A stretch of DNA of 19,608 nucleotides from Deltaproteobacteria bacterium UBA2221 (GTDB taxonomy: Bacteria; Desulfobacterota; Syntrophorhabdia; Syntrophorhabdales; WCHB1-27). Below, piece after piece: positions 7,933 to 16,080 of this stretch (positions are counted from its first letter, which is position 1; each line of letters starts with the position of its first letter). The DNA is taken from the NCBI GenBank assembly GCA_002328485.1, contig DCUF01000008.1, positions 1-19,608 on the forward strand, in the 5' to 3' direction. Both the position numbers and the translations under genes were made by a program. The notes under the pieces are model-generated. The model was not told where the DNA came from. It did no database searches and saw only the letters and a list, made by a program, of their open reading frames with translations.

Positions 7933-8777
7933 GATCGAGACGCCTGGAAGAACAAATCTTCAAGGGTCTTATGATCGCGTCCCTCACCCTTGTCCTGGTG
8001 GTTCTCGCAGGGATTATTTTCATCACGATTTACAAAGGAGCCCCCGCGCTTACCCTTTCCATGCTCACTGAAACGCCCAAAGGCGGGTACTACCTCGGCA
8101 AGGAAGGCGGCATCGCCAATGCCATCGTAGGCTCTCTTTACCTGGGTCTCGGGGCCTCCTTCTGCGCGTTACTCCTGAGCGTACCTGTTGCCTTCGGACT
8201 CCAAAAGGAGTACACGGGCTGGCGCTTCGCCAGTTTCACGAAACTGGTTCTGGACGTGCTCTGGGGCATCCCGTCCATCGTGTACGGCGCCTTCGGTTTC
8301 GTGGTTATGGCCTACTTCGGGCTTAGGGCTTCCCTCCTGGGCGGGATTATCGTTCTCACCCTTCTCATGCTCCCCATTATGGTCCGTTCCATGGAAGAGG
8401 TCATTCGAACCATTCCCCTGGAACTCAAGGAGGTCTCCTACGCCCTGGGTACGACAAGGATCGAGACCACCATGGCAGTAGTCTTACGGCAGGCCCTCCC
8501 CGGTATGGTTACGGCGGTGCTTCTCGCATTCGGACGAGGCATCGGAGACGCAGCATCTATTCTCTTTACGGCAGGCTACACGGACTATATCCCCCGGTCG
8601 CTCTTTGACCCTGTTGCCTCTCTTCCCCTGGCCGTTTTCTTTCAGATCGGAACGCCCATACCTGAAGTACAGGAACGGGCCTATGCCTCCGCTCTCATCC
8701 TGCTCCTCATTGTCTTTGTGGTCAGCATCGTGTCCCGGATACTCAGTCATCGCTTTTCAAAACACATTGTAAGGTAA
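7929..8777 (+). CDS. PstA-like ABC importer permease
   Basis: Second permease of the importer, 282 residues. Hydrophobic segments lie at about 14-36, 70-93, 110-145, 192-212 and 252-274. The EAA-type coupling loop EEVIRTIPLELKEVSYALG at about 155-173 contacts the ATPase. The downstream motif reads FGRGIGDAASILFTAGY, so Asp replaces the Glu usual in the RAxGE motif of PstA/PstC proteins, a conservative change. It begins at ATGA overlapping the PstC-like stop, and the ATPase gene starts 4 bases after its own stop. These junctions support translational coupling and complex assembly. The family is clear, but the transported anion is not fixed by the permease sequence. Confidence 0.87.
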   Translation: MRSRRLEEQIFKGLMIASLTLVLVVLAGIIFITIYKGAPALTLSMLTETPKGGYYLGKEGGIANAIVGSLYLGLGASFCALLLSVPVAFGLQKEYTGWRFASFTKLVLDVLWGIPSIVYGAFGFVVMAYFGLRASLLGGIIVLTLLMLPIMVRSMEEVIRTIPLELKEVSYALGTTRIETTMAVVLRQALPGMVTAVLLAFGRGIGDAASILFTAGYTDYIPRSLFDPVASLPLAVFFQIGTPIPEVQERAYASALILLLIVFVVSIVSRILSHRFSKHIVR

Positions 8778-8781
8778 ACCC

Positions 8782-9597
8782 GTGCCCCATATCAGTCTTA
8801 ACAACCTTTCGATATCTTACGGCAACCACAAGGTGCTTCACGAGGTCAGCGTCGACATACCGGACAGCCAGATCACCGTGATCATCGGTCCTTCAGGCTG
8901 CGGGAAGACAACCCTCCTAAAGAGCCTCAACCGTCTTCTTGACCTCAATGATGATGTATCCGTGAAGGGGAACGTACTGATTGACGGAGTCAACACGTAC
9001 GACCCTAAGGCAGATGTCCTTTCTTTGCGGAAGAAACTGGGTTTCCTCTCCCAGAGACCATACCCTTTGCCCATGTCCATCTATGACAATATAGCCTTCG
9101 GGCCAAAGGTCCACAGGTTGACGCAGGAACAGATCGTCCAGCAGATCAGGGACCTCGAGGGCAGGTCTTTCCAGGTGCCGGAGAGGAAGAACGGGGCCAT
9201 GGACGTCCTCGTGGAGTCCTATCTTCGTCTGGCAGGGCTCTGGGACGAGGTGAAAGACCGGCTGCGCACTCCGGCTTCCCGCCTATCCATCGGGCAGCAG
9301 CAGAGGCTTGCCCTCGCCCGTGCCCTGGCCGTTGAGCCCGAGGCTATCCTCGCCGACGAACCCACGTCTGCCCTGGATCCCTTGTCGGCTCAGCTCATTG
9401 AAAAGCAGTTTAAGTTCCTCAGGAATAATTACACGATCGTGGTCGTTACCCACATACTCCGCCAGGCGCGAAGGATCGCGGATTATGTTATATTCCTCTA
9501 CCTGGGCGAACTGGTTGAACACGGGCCCGCCGAGTCTTTCTTTAAGTCGCCCAAGGACGAACGAACACGGGCCTATATAAGCGGGGAAATAAGTTAG
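8782..9597 (+). CDS. PstB-like ABC importer ATPase
   Basis: Cytoplasmic ATPase of the importer, 271 residues, slightly longer than E. coli PstB (257). Walker A GPSGCGKTT is at 36-44, the Q-loop Gln at 91 within LSQRPYPLPMSIYDNIAFGP (a PstB hallmark), the signature LSIGQQQR at 168-175 (Ile in place of the usual second-position Gly), Walker B AILADEP ending in the catalytic Glu at about 193, and the switch His at about 224. Extra residues (about 128-140, RSFQVPERKNGAM) lie in the helical subdomain. The start is GTG with AAGG 7 bases upstream, inside the end of the previous gene. Its stop lies 35 bases before cysD, with no terminator between, so co-transcription with sulfate activation genes is likely. 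Confidence 0.9.
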   Translation: MPHISLNNLSISYGNHKVLHEVSVDIPDSQITVIIGPSGCGKTTLLKSLNRLLDLNDDVSVKGNVLIDGVNTYDPKADVLSLRKKLGFLSQRPYPLPMSIYDNIAFGPKVHRLTQEQIVQQIRDLEGRSFQVPERKNGAMDVLVESYLRLAGLWDEVKDRLRTPASRLSIGQQQRLALARALAVEPEAILADEPTSALDPLSAQLIEKQFKFLRNNYTIVVVTHILRQARRIADYVIFLYLGELVEHGPAESFFKSPKDERTRAYISGEIS

Positions 9598-9622
9598 ATG
9601 TTTCTTGATACTTACACTTGTC

Positions 9623-9626
9623 AGGA
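9623..9626 (+). promoter_or_regulatory. Ribosome binding site that sets the cysD start
   Basis: AGGA lies 6 bases before the ATG at 9633. This supports that ATG over an in-frame TTG at 9618, which has no Shine-Dalgarno sequence and would add five residues that lack CysD similarity. Confidence 0.6.
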
Positions 9627-9632
9627 TGCCTT

Positions 9633-10559
9633 ATGAGATCATACCATCTGTCGTATCTTAAACAGCTTGAATCGGAATCGATTCACATCATGCGGGAGGT
9701 AGTGGCCGAGTTCAAAAACCCGGTCATGCTCTACTCGGTAGGCAAGGACTCCAGCGTTATGGTGCGCCTCGCCCAGAAGGCCTTTTACCCAGGGAAGTTT
9801 CCCTTCCCCTTGATGCACATCGACACGGGCTACAAGTTTCCGGAGATGTACGAATTCCGTGAGAGGTTCTGCGAGCAAATCGGCGCGAGGCTCATTATCG
9901 AGCGGAACGAAGAGTGGATCGGCAATGGGTGCCACCCTTTGAAAATAGGCGTCGACAAATGCTGCAGTTATCTGAAGACCGGCGCACTGCTCCAGGCATT
10001 GAAAAAGCACGGCTTTGACGCTGCCTTCGGCGGCGCCAGAAGGGAAGAGGAAAAATCGCGGGCTAAGGAACGGATCTTTTCACTTCGCGACGAATTCGGA
10101 CAATGGGACCCGAAAAACCAGCGCCCTGAACTCTGGAACCTTTACAACACGAGGATCAGCGACGGCACCTCCATGCGGGTGTTCCCTTTGAGCAACTGGA
10201 CAGAACAGAACATCTGGCATTACATCGAGCTGGAGAAGATCCCCGTTGTGCCCATCTATTTCTCCATGCGGCGGGAGGTGATACGCAGGGACGGGATCCT
10301 GATCCCCGTGTCATCATGCTCCGTGGTCGATAACAGCGTCCGCAGCAACTACGCTGATGAAAAGGTCGAAACGGTCATGTGCCGCTTCCGGAGCCTCGGA
10401 TGCATCCCCTGCACGGGCGCCGTAGAATCGACCGCATCAACTATTGACGATATCATCAGGGAAGTGGAGGCCGCCAGAAAGTCGGAGCGCGAAAACCGCG
10501 TCATTGACCTCACCAGCGATGCATCCATGGAACAGAAGAAAAAGGAGGGATATTTTTAG
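9633..10559 (+). CDS. cysD: Sulfate adenylyltransferase subunit 2 (CysD)
   Basis: Small catalytic subunit of ATP sulfurylase, which makes adenosine 5'-phosphosulfate (APS) from ATP and sulfate together with the CysN GTPase. It has 308 residues, against about 302 in E. coli. The PP-loop nucleotide motif SVGKDSS lies at 35-41. The strings FYPGKFPFPLMHIDTG, FGGARREEEKSRAKER and RVFPLSNWTEQNIWHY are strongly conserved in this family, and the C-terminal RFRSLGCIPCTGAVES is also typical. The ATG at 9633 is chosen because of its AGGA and because similarity begins there. It follows the PstB-like gene by 35 bases, and its TAG shares one base with the GTG of cysNC. No cysH or sulfite reductase gene is visible, so the product may serve PAPS synthesis for sulfation as well as assimilation. 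Confidence 0.96.
   Translation: MRSYHLSYLKQLESESIHIMREVVAEFKNPVMLYSVGKDSSVMVRLAQKAFYPGKFPFPLMHIDTGYKFPEMYEFRERFCEQIGARLIIERNEEWIGNGCHPLKIGVDKCCSYLKTGALLQALKKHGFDAAFGGARREEEKSRAKERIFSLRDEFGQWDPKNQRPELWNLYNTRISDGTSMRVFPLSNWTEQNIWHYIELEKIPVVPIYFSMRREVIRRDGILIPVSSCSVVDNSVRSNYADEKVETVMCRFRSLGCIPCTGAVESTASTIDDIIREVEAARKSERENRVIDLTSDASMEQKKKEGYF
10542..10548 (+). promoter_or_regulatory. Strong Shine-Dalgarno of cysNC inside cysD
   Basis: AAGGAGG lies 10 bases before the GTG start at 10559 and supports that start. It should offset the weaker GTG initiation and balance CysD and CysNC production. Confidence 0.7.
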
Positions 10560-12469
10560 TGACCCCTTCCGATAAAACACTCCTCCGTTTTACCACTACC
10601 GGCAGCGTCGACGACGGAAAATCGACCCTCATCGGCCGCTTGCTCTATGAGACAAAATCGATCTTCGAGGATCAGTATGCGGCTGTCGAAAAGACCTCCA
10701 AAAGAAGGGGGCAGGATGAGGTGGATCTTGCCTTGCTCCTCGATGGTCTTTCCGCAGAGCGCGAACAGGGCATCACCATTGACGTGGCCTACCGCTATTT
10801 CGAAACACCCGTCCGGAAATTTATCATAGCGGACACACCGGGCCACACCCAGTATACGCGCAATATGGTTACCGGCGCCTCTACTGCAGACCTTGCCGTT
10901 ATTCTAATCGACGCCCGCCATGGCATCCTGACCCAATCGAAGCGGCACGGCTTTATCGTCTCCCTGCTCCAGATCCCCCACCTTATCGTTGCCGTAAACA
11001 AGATGGATCTGGTGGATTATTCGCAGCAGGTCTATGAGGAGATCGCCGCAGAGTACAAGGAGTTTTCAGACAAACTGGATATACAGAACATCGTCTTTAT
11101 CCCCGTGTCTGCCCTCAAGGGTGACAATGTGGTCAACAAGAGCGAGCGCATGCCCTGGTACGGAGGGGCGACCCTGCTCCATTACCTGGAGAATGTGCAT
11201 ATATCTGCCGACCGCAATCTGATCGACTTCCGTTTTCCCGTCCAGTATGTGATCCGTCCCAATCTCGACTTCAGGGGTTACGCAGGCAAGGTCACCTCAG
11301 GCACTATCAGCCCCGGTGAAGAAATCGTAGTCCTGCCCTCCGGCAAATCATCAACGATCAAATCGATCTCCACCTTTGACGGTGAACTGGAAGAGGCCTT
11401 TAATCCCCAGTCTGTGGTTCTCACCCTGAACGATGAGATCGATATCAGCCGGGGTGATATGATTGCCCGGAAAGACAATCTGCCCCAGTTGGGAAACCAC
11501 CTGGAGGCCACTATCTGCTGGATGGATGAAAAACCCCTTTCAACCACGTCCGCATACCTTCTCAAGCACACCACAAAGACGGTGCGCGCCTATGTCTCTC
11601 GGATCGTATATCGGATCGACGTGAATACCCTGCACAGGGATCGTGGGGCGAACACCTACCTTCTCAACGAGATCGGACGCGTGGAGATCAAGACGGCATC
11701 GCCGATCTTCTTCGACCCCTATCGCGTGAATCACGGGACGGGGAGCTTCATTCTTATCGACCCACTCACAAACACCACCGCCGCAGCGGGGATGATCCGG
11801 GGGCCCGTGCGGAATGTGGATGAACTCCTGGAACCGGTTGCAGCCCCTGCAAGCAAACAAAAAACGTCGCCCCATACGCTCTGGACTGGCTGGAATATAG
11901 CCCGGGAGAGGAGGGAGGAACGGCACGGCCACAAAGGGGCCGTCCTCTGGCTGACGGGCTACTCGGGATCGGGGAAATCGACCATCGCGCGGGACCTTGA
12001 AAAAGAGTTGTTTGCGGCCGGGATTCACACGATGATGCTTGACGGGGACAGCCTGAGGCAGGGGTTGTGCGGCGATCTGGGTTTCTCTGACAAGGACCGT
12101 TCGGAAAACATCCGCAGGGTCGGAGAGGTGGCCAGACTCTTTTTTGAGGCAGGCCATCTCGTTATATGCACCTTCATCTCGCCTTTCGAAAAGGATAGAT
12201 CCTTTGTCCGGTCACTCTTGCCGGAGGGGCGGTTCTTTGAGATCTATGTCAAATGCGACCTTGAGGTCTGTAAGCGGCGCGACCCAAACGGGCTCTATCG
12301 AAAGACCCTGGCCGGAGAGATAAAGGAGTTCACGGGGATCTCGTCACCCTACGAGGCGCCCGAGAACCCGGAAATCACGCTGGAAACGGATCTGCAAAGC
12401 GTGAAGGAAAGCATCGACCGGATCGTCCATCAGCTCAAGGTGGCCCATATCATCGAGGATCATCTTTAA
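10559..12469 (+). CDS. cysNC: Bifunctional ATP sulfurylase GTPase subunit / APS kinase (CysN-CysC fusion)
   Basis: Fusion enzyme of 636 residues that makes PAPS, the universal sulfate donor. The N-terminal CysN part (about 1-430) is an EF-Tu-like GTPase with G1 GSVDDGKST (15-23), REQGITIDVAYR (switch I/G2 region), G3 DTPGH (92-96) and G4 NKMD (147-150), followed by beta-barrel domains. The C-terminal APS kinase part (about 458-636) has P-loop GYSGSGKST (467-475), LDGDSLRQGL, and FISPFEKDR, whose Ser541 is the usual phospho-acceptor position. The architecture matches NodQ and RaxQ-type proteins. The GTG start overlaps the cysD stop by one base and has AAGGAGG upstream. It is the last gene of the plus-strand operon. 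The next genes are convergent, 76 bases away, with no obvious terminator hairpin between. Confidence 0.96.
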   Translation: MTPSDKTLLRFTTTGSVDDGKSTLIGRLLYETKSIFEDQYAAVEKTSKRRGQDEVDLALLLDGLSAEREQGITIDVAYRYFETPVRKFIIADTPGHTQYTRNMVTGASTADLAVILIDARHGILTQSKRHGFIVSLLQIPHLIVAVNKMDLVDYSQQVYEEIAAEYKEFSDKLDIQNIVFIPVSALKGDNVVNKSERMPWYGGATLLHYLENVHISADRNLIDFRFPVQYVIRPNLDFRGYAGKVTSGTISPGEEIVVLPSGKSSTIKSISTFDGELEEAFNPQSVVLTLNDEIDISRGDMIARKDNLPQLGNHLEATICWMDEKPLSTTSAYLLKHTTKTVRAYVSRIVYRIDVNTLHRDRGANTYLLNEIGRVEIKTASPIFFDPYRVNHGTGSFILIDPLTNTTAAAGMIRGPVRNVDELLEPVAAPASKQKTSPHTLWTGWNIARERREERHGHKGAVLWLTGYSGSGKSTIARDLEKELFAAGIHTMMLDGDSLRQGLCGDLGFSDKDRSENIRRVGEVARLFFEAGHLVICTFISPFEKDRSFVRSLLPEGRFFEIYVKCDLEVCKRRDPNGLYRKTLAGEIKEFTGISSPYEAPENPEITLETDLQSVKESIDRIVHQLKVAHIIEDHL

Positions 12470-12545
12470 GCGGCACAAGCGGGAAGCCGTAAATCAGGAT
12501 CAAACACTCACTTTCCCCTACTCCGGCAGTCCCTTCGCAAAAGGT

Positions 12546-13061
12546 CTAGTTGATCAGGGCTTTCTGCACCGGTACGGCCTTTTTCATGCGGGACATGGCC
12601 GTGGGGAAGTCCCATCTCGCCTTTGCCGCCAAACGTTCAACCAGCCGGGCAAAGAACGACAGATTCTCTCCTTTCAGGGGCAGGAAAAGCGTCTTCTCCT
12701 CCTCCGTTATCAAGGTGATCCGCATACCTGAAGCAAGACGCTGAAAGCTCACCTTTGAAACCAGACTCGGCTTTACATCCTCGCTTGCATCGGAGCTGTA
12801 GCCGTCGTCGGTCTTATCCGGGAGTGCCGCTCCAACCTCGACCTCCGGCTTGCCGCCTGCCGCCTTTTCACGGGTGGTGTCACCACGTGGCCCATCGTTT
12901 TGTTTGGCACCGGTGGCGGCGTGTACCCGGTTGCAGGACAAGGCAATGGCGAGCCATTGCCGTCGCGTGAGCCAGAGGGCCGATTTTCCGGTTGGGCCGC
13001 CCCATACGCTCAGTAGGATTCGATCCTGTACAGCATCATAGTCTCCCTTCACATGCATCAT
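12546..13061 (-). CDS. Uncharacterised protein downstream of hydrolase and sulfotransferase
   Basis: A 171-residue protein that I cannot assign. It is predicted cytoplasmic, with no signal peptide or membrane segment. The N-terminal part (about 10-45) reads AVQDRILLSVWGG then ALWLTRRQWLAIAL, a beta-hairpin followed by a helix. I have the impression that the LWLTRR string recurs in small bacterial hypotheticals, but I cannot confirm it. The middle (about 48-95) is polar and probably disordered (Gly, Lys, Asp, Glu rich). The C-terminal part (about 100-171) has beta strands VSFQRLASGMRITLIT followed by an amphipathic helix. The ATG overlaps the hydrolase stop (ATGA), with AAAGGTG 8 bases upstream (13070-13076), so the gene is real and coupled. 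It is last in the sulfotransferase group. Confidence 0.75.
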   Translation of the reverse strand: MMHVKGDYDAVQDRILLSVWGGPTGKSALWLTRRQWLAIALSCNRVHAATGAKQNDGPRGDTTREKAAGGKPEVEVGAALPDKTDDGYSSDASEDVKPSLVSKVSFQRLASGMRITLITEEEKTLFLPLKGENLSFFARLVERLAAKARWDFPTAMSRMKKAVPVQKALIN

Positions 13062-14074
13062 GGTAATTTCACCTTTATTTTAAGAGGATTGGGCTCAGTT
13101 GTCTCCCTGTCTGCACCGGCCGTAAGCATGTAGACCCAGGCCGGTTTGAAGACCGGGTGGCTCAGCCCCACAACATGGGCCGCCTTCGAGGAAATCTGAC
13201 GGCCAGGGTAGTTTGTGATGAGAATCCGCGAATTTCCGTAAGGGGGCATGGCACCATCCACGTTTGCCGGTCTGTCGGCCATGCCCATGGCCCTATAGAT
13301 CTCTAGCTGCTGCGGAAAGGTACATCCCTGGCGGTCCCTCGTATGGACAAGGGCAAAAATGCGTTCTGCCGGGGTGCGTGAGGGCCCATACCAGGGTGCG
13401 GGCTTGCGCCCTTTCGGGTCATAATCCTTCGGCGCCCCGAAGAGCAGCACCCGAGCCACCTTCCGGTCCCGTGCGATAAGGGCGGCATGGCCTCCCCCCT
13501 GGGACTGGCCGGCAAGGGCTACTTTGTCCCAGGCTATTCGGCCGGAGGAGTCGAGAAATTGTCTCCACCCCCCGGTGGCTTGTCGATTCGCGAGCCTTTC
13601 GAGAAGCTTCTCCAGCCGATTCTCGATACCGTCAGCATGCCTGACAGTGATCAGCGGCGAGGCGTCCTCTCCTTCGATGATCTCCCTGCGAAACTTCTCG
13701 AAGCAGCCCGGGTCAGCCTGTCGCCAGCAGACTGTTGCAGAAAGGTTATTCGGGTAGGCCAGCTCGATGACGTGGTAGCCCAGCTTCGCAGCGGCCAGAC
13801 TAAAGGCTCGGGGAGGGCCGTCATTGCGCCCCCCCGTTCCTGGCAGGAAGAGGAGCAACTGACCCCGCGGCAACGCGTCCTGGTCAAGGTAGGTCCGATG
13901 GGGTCCCCAGGATTTGTCAAGGGCAGGATCGGTCGCCTCGGCCGGCACGACCGTAACCTGTACCGCGGCGAAGGCCTGCCATGGTAATAGTGCAGCCAGG
14001 ACAAGGGCAAGCAACCAGAGCGCACAGGCCATTCCGTCAGCCGGCCATCGCCTGCCGTGATATGTCATGGTCAC
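13058..14074 (-). CDS. Exported alpha/beta-hydrolase-like protein
   Basis: A 338-residue protein with an N-terminal signal sequence (hydrophobic stretch about 16-36, ending ALLPWQAFA-AV), so it acts in the periplasm or outside. The strand LLLFLPGTGGRND (about 73-85) resembles an oxyanion-hole region. The nucleophile elbow GQSQGGGH puts the candidate catalytic Ser at 191, and HVVGLSHP near 300-307 offers the His. The fold is that of alpha/beta hydrolases, and the substrate is unknown. The GTG start at 14074 directly follows the sulfotransferase stop (TAG then GTG). An ATG two codons later at 14068 is an equally plausible start. Tight linkage with the sulfotransferase suggests a role on the same surface polymer or protein, for example deacylation or sulfate ester turnover, but nothing in the sequence proves this. 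Confidence 0.75.
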   Translation of the reverse strand: MTMTYHGRRWPADGMACALWLLALVLAALLPWQAFAAVQVTVVPAEATDPALDKSWGPHRTYLDQDALPRGQLLLFLPGTGGRNDGPPRAFSLAAAKLGYHVIELAYPNNLSATVCWRQADPGCFEKFRREIIEGEDASPLITVRHADGIENRLEKLLERLANRQATGGWRQFLDSSGRIAWDKVALAGQSQGGGHAALIARDRKVARVLLFGAPKDYDPKGRKPAPWYGPSRTPAERIFALVHTRDRQGCTFPQQLEIYRAMGMADRPANVDGAMPPYGNSRILITNYPGRQISSKAAHVVGLSHPVFKPAWVYMLTAGADRETTEPNPLKIKVKLP

Positions 14075-16027
14075 CTACGGGGCCGGCGTGGCGCTGGATG
14101 CGTCGCCGGGATAATCCCTGGCCAGCTCGGCCTCGTATGTTTCCACAACGGGTCCGAGCTCGTCCAGCAGCGGTTTCAGGTATTGCTCGTACTTCCGCCA
14201 CCGGTTGGTCGAGGTCGTGTAGATGGGCTTACGCACCTGCGAAGCAGATGCGGTCCTGACCGGACGATCCGTGTTGTAGAATTCAAGGCACCGGTCGTTC
14301 CACTCCAGGCCCAGGTAATCGATGAGCCTCCGAGCCTGACCCTCCACATCAGCCACGTTGTCCTCGTAACGGACCTCGTACACCGCCTCCGGGAACTGCT
14401 CGCGCCAGTGCCTCATCAGCCCCCAGTAGCGCTTATAGTAGCGGCCGAGTTCGCGCAGATTGTACGACCACTGCTGTCCTTCGGCGAAGTGGATGCGGTA
14501 GCATGAGAGACAGGTCTCCATGGGGTGCCGCATGCTGTGAATGATCTTCGCCTTCGGCAGGATGGCGTGGATGAGACCGACGAAATTAAAATTACCCGGC
14601 ATCTTATCCACGATACGCTTATAGGGTTTATCTGCGAGCCTCTCCAGCTTGTCCACGTAACGCTGTCCACGCTTTTCCCACGAGGCGTTTTCATCGTACC
14701 CAAAGACCGGCTCAGCATCGTTCAGTTTGATGCGTCGTCCGCCAAACTCGATGTTGTCCAGAATACCCGTCATGAACTTCAGCTCCCCCGCCCCAAAGAT
14801 CTCGGGATGGGAGGAGAGGATCTGTTCCATGAGCGACGTGCCTGACCGCGGCATCCCCAGAATGAACACGGGTATCTCGCTTTCACACCCCCTTTGGTTC
14901 GACGCCAAAAAAGTCTGCTTCGTCACAACCTGCGGTAGGATCTGAAAAATACGGGCCGTGTTTCGCTCATTGTACGTCTCCAGCCGGCGTTTCTTCTCCC
15001 CTCCGATCCCGTAGTGACGAAAAGCCGTGTCCAGTTCTTTCACATCCTCATAAGCCTTTGCCAGGGCGTAGTGGAGATGGACCTGGTCGATGACAGGAAC
15101 ATCGGCCAGCCGCGCTGCGGCAAGGTTCAGCCTCGTAAAGACCGCGTCGCCGTACTTGTAGGGGTGATCGTTCCCATAGGTCCTCAGCGCCGCCGGCTGG
15201 TCGGGGTTGACCGCCAGAGCTTGGCCGACCAACTCCTGCGACCGCTCGATGTTACCCGCCACACGCTCCATAACGCCCAGCTCGTAGAGGATACGGTAGT
15301 TGTTGGGGCTGAGCCGGGCCGCCTGCTCCAGGGCGGGCCGGGCGATGGAGATCTCACCTGCCCGATGGGCCAAGACGCCATGGGCAAAAATAAACTCCAC
15401 CTTCTTGGGATATCTCTCCACCATCGCCTCGAGCTGCTCCTGGGCGTACCGGTCCCGGTTGAGCTTCTTCAGCTGGGCAAGCCAGAGATCCAGAGAATCC
15501 CCATACAGGTCCTCCCGCAGGACATTACGCTCCAGCGTGCGCACAGACTCTTCAAGATTCTTGTTGGCGATCTGTATCTCTGCCAGTTCATGGACCGCCG
15601 GCTTGTAGTCAGGGCTCACCGCAAGGGCCTCCTGGACCAGCCGCTCCGCCTCGTTCAGCGCCCCTTTGTGGCGCCGGCATCCTGCAAGCCCTATCAGCAC
15701 ATCGGGGTGTCGCGGCAGTTTGGCCTGTACCTGGCCAAACATCTTGGCGGCCTGCTCGTATTGTGCTGATTTGAGCAGGCACCGGGCCAGGCCTATCAAT
15801 AGATCCGCCTCCTGTTTGTCGGGCTGGCTGTCGATCAGGCCGCGGTAAATCCCGATGGCGAGGGAAACTTGTTTCGTCACCTCCAGGAGCTGCGCGTGCC
15901 TGATGGCCAGCATTCTGTCCTGGGGATTCCCGCGACGGCCCTCCTGGATGAGTTTCAAGGCTTCGGCATAACGCTGGGCCCCCTCAAGATCGCGCGTTTT
16001 TTCTATCAATGCTTTGCTATCGTTCAC
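14075..16027 (-). CDS. TPR-repeat sulfotransferase (PAPS-dependent)
   Basis: A 650-residue fusion of tetratricopeptide repeats and a sulfotransferase. Residues 1-350 hold about eight or nine TPR-like units (for example KSAQYEQAAKMF, KGALNEAERLVQEALAVSPDY, AGNIERSQELVGQALAVNPDQ). The catalytic domain starts near 385: 5'-phosphosulfate-binding loop ILGMPRSGTSLMEQIL with PRSGTS at 393-398, HPEIFGAGEL, the 3'-phosphate region HSMRHPMETCLSCY (R500, S508), and the late QVRKPIY...RWRKYEQYLKPL element common to this family. It has no signal peptide, so it would work in the cytoplasm before export of the acceptor. The GTG start at 16027 is supported by GGAAGGA (16033-16039) with 5-base spacing. The catalytic domain belongs with bacterial relatives of tyrosylprotein sulfotransferases such as RaxST, but carbohydrate acceptors are possible. 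PAPS would come from cysD-cysNC in the same window. Confidence 0.92.
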   Translation of the reverse strand: MNDSKALIEKTRDLEGAQRYAEALKLIQEGRRGNPQDRMLAIRHAQLLEVTKQVSLAIGIYRGLIDSQPDKQEADLLIGLARCLLKSAQYEQAAKMFGQVQAKLPRHPDVLIGLAGCRRHKGALNEAERLVQEALAVSPDYKPAVHELAEIQIANKNLEESVRTLERNVLREDLYGDSLDLWLAQLKKLNRDRYAQEQLEAMVERYPKKVEFIFAHGVLAHRAGEISIARPALEQAARLSPNNYRILYELGVMERVAGNIERSQELVGQALAVNPDQPAALRTYGNDHPYKYGDAVFTRLNLAAARLADVPVIDQVHLHYALAKAYEDVKELDTAFRHYGIGGEKKRRLETYNERNTARIFQILPQVVTKQTFLASNQRGCESEIPVFILGMPRSGTSLMEQILSSHPEIFGAGELKFMTGILDNIEFGGRRIKLNDAEPVFGYDENASWEKRGQRYVDKLERLADKPYKRIVDKMPGNFNFVGLIHAILPKAKIIHSMRHPMETCLSCYRIHFAEGQQWSYNLRELGRYYKRYWGLMRHWREQFPEAVYEVRYEDNVADVEGQARRLIDYLGLEWNDRCLEFYNTDRPVRTASASQVRKPIYTTSTNRWRKYEQYLKPLLDELGPVVETYEAELARDYPGDASSATPAP

Positions 16028-16040
16028 GTTGTTCCTTCCA

Positions 16041-16080
16041 TAGTAAGAAAAGGGGGTCCGTCTGCACGGACCCCCTTTCC
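16041..16080 (-). terminator. Intrinsic terminator after the giant repeat protein gene
   Basis: A perfect 12-bp stem (AAAGGGGGTCCG / CGGACCCCCTTT, 16078-16067 with 16060-16049), extendable by a G-T and a G-C pair, closes a 6-base loop. On the minus strand it runs into TTTTCTT. It lies 18 bases after the TAA of the repeat protein and just before the ribosome binding site of the sulfotransferase. It should stop most transcripts and let through a fraction to the genes downstream. Confidence 0.88.

Noticed and set aside
6044..9597. Plain assignment as the housekeeping phosphate pstSCAB operon
   Set aside because: The family is right, but the lack of phoU, the altered pocket residues and the direct link to cysD-cysNC make the phosphate ligand uncertain, so no pst gene symbols were given.
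9618..9632. TTG start for cysD giving five extra residues
   Set aside because: It has no Shine-Dalgarno sequence and no family similarity in the added residues. The ATG at 9633 has AGGA at 6 bases.
12470..12545. Terminator in the convergent gap after cysNC
   Set aside because: Only a 4-bp CCTT/AAGG stem is present and there is no T-run, so I cannot support a terminator.
13487..13987. 166-codon plus-strand frame opposite the hydrolase
   Set aside because: It is a shadow frame. The minus-strand hydrolase has a signal peptide, a nucleophile elbow and coupled junctions on both sides.
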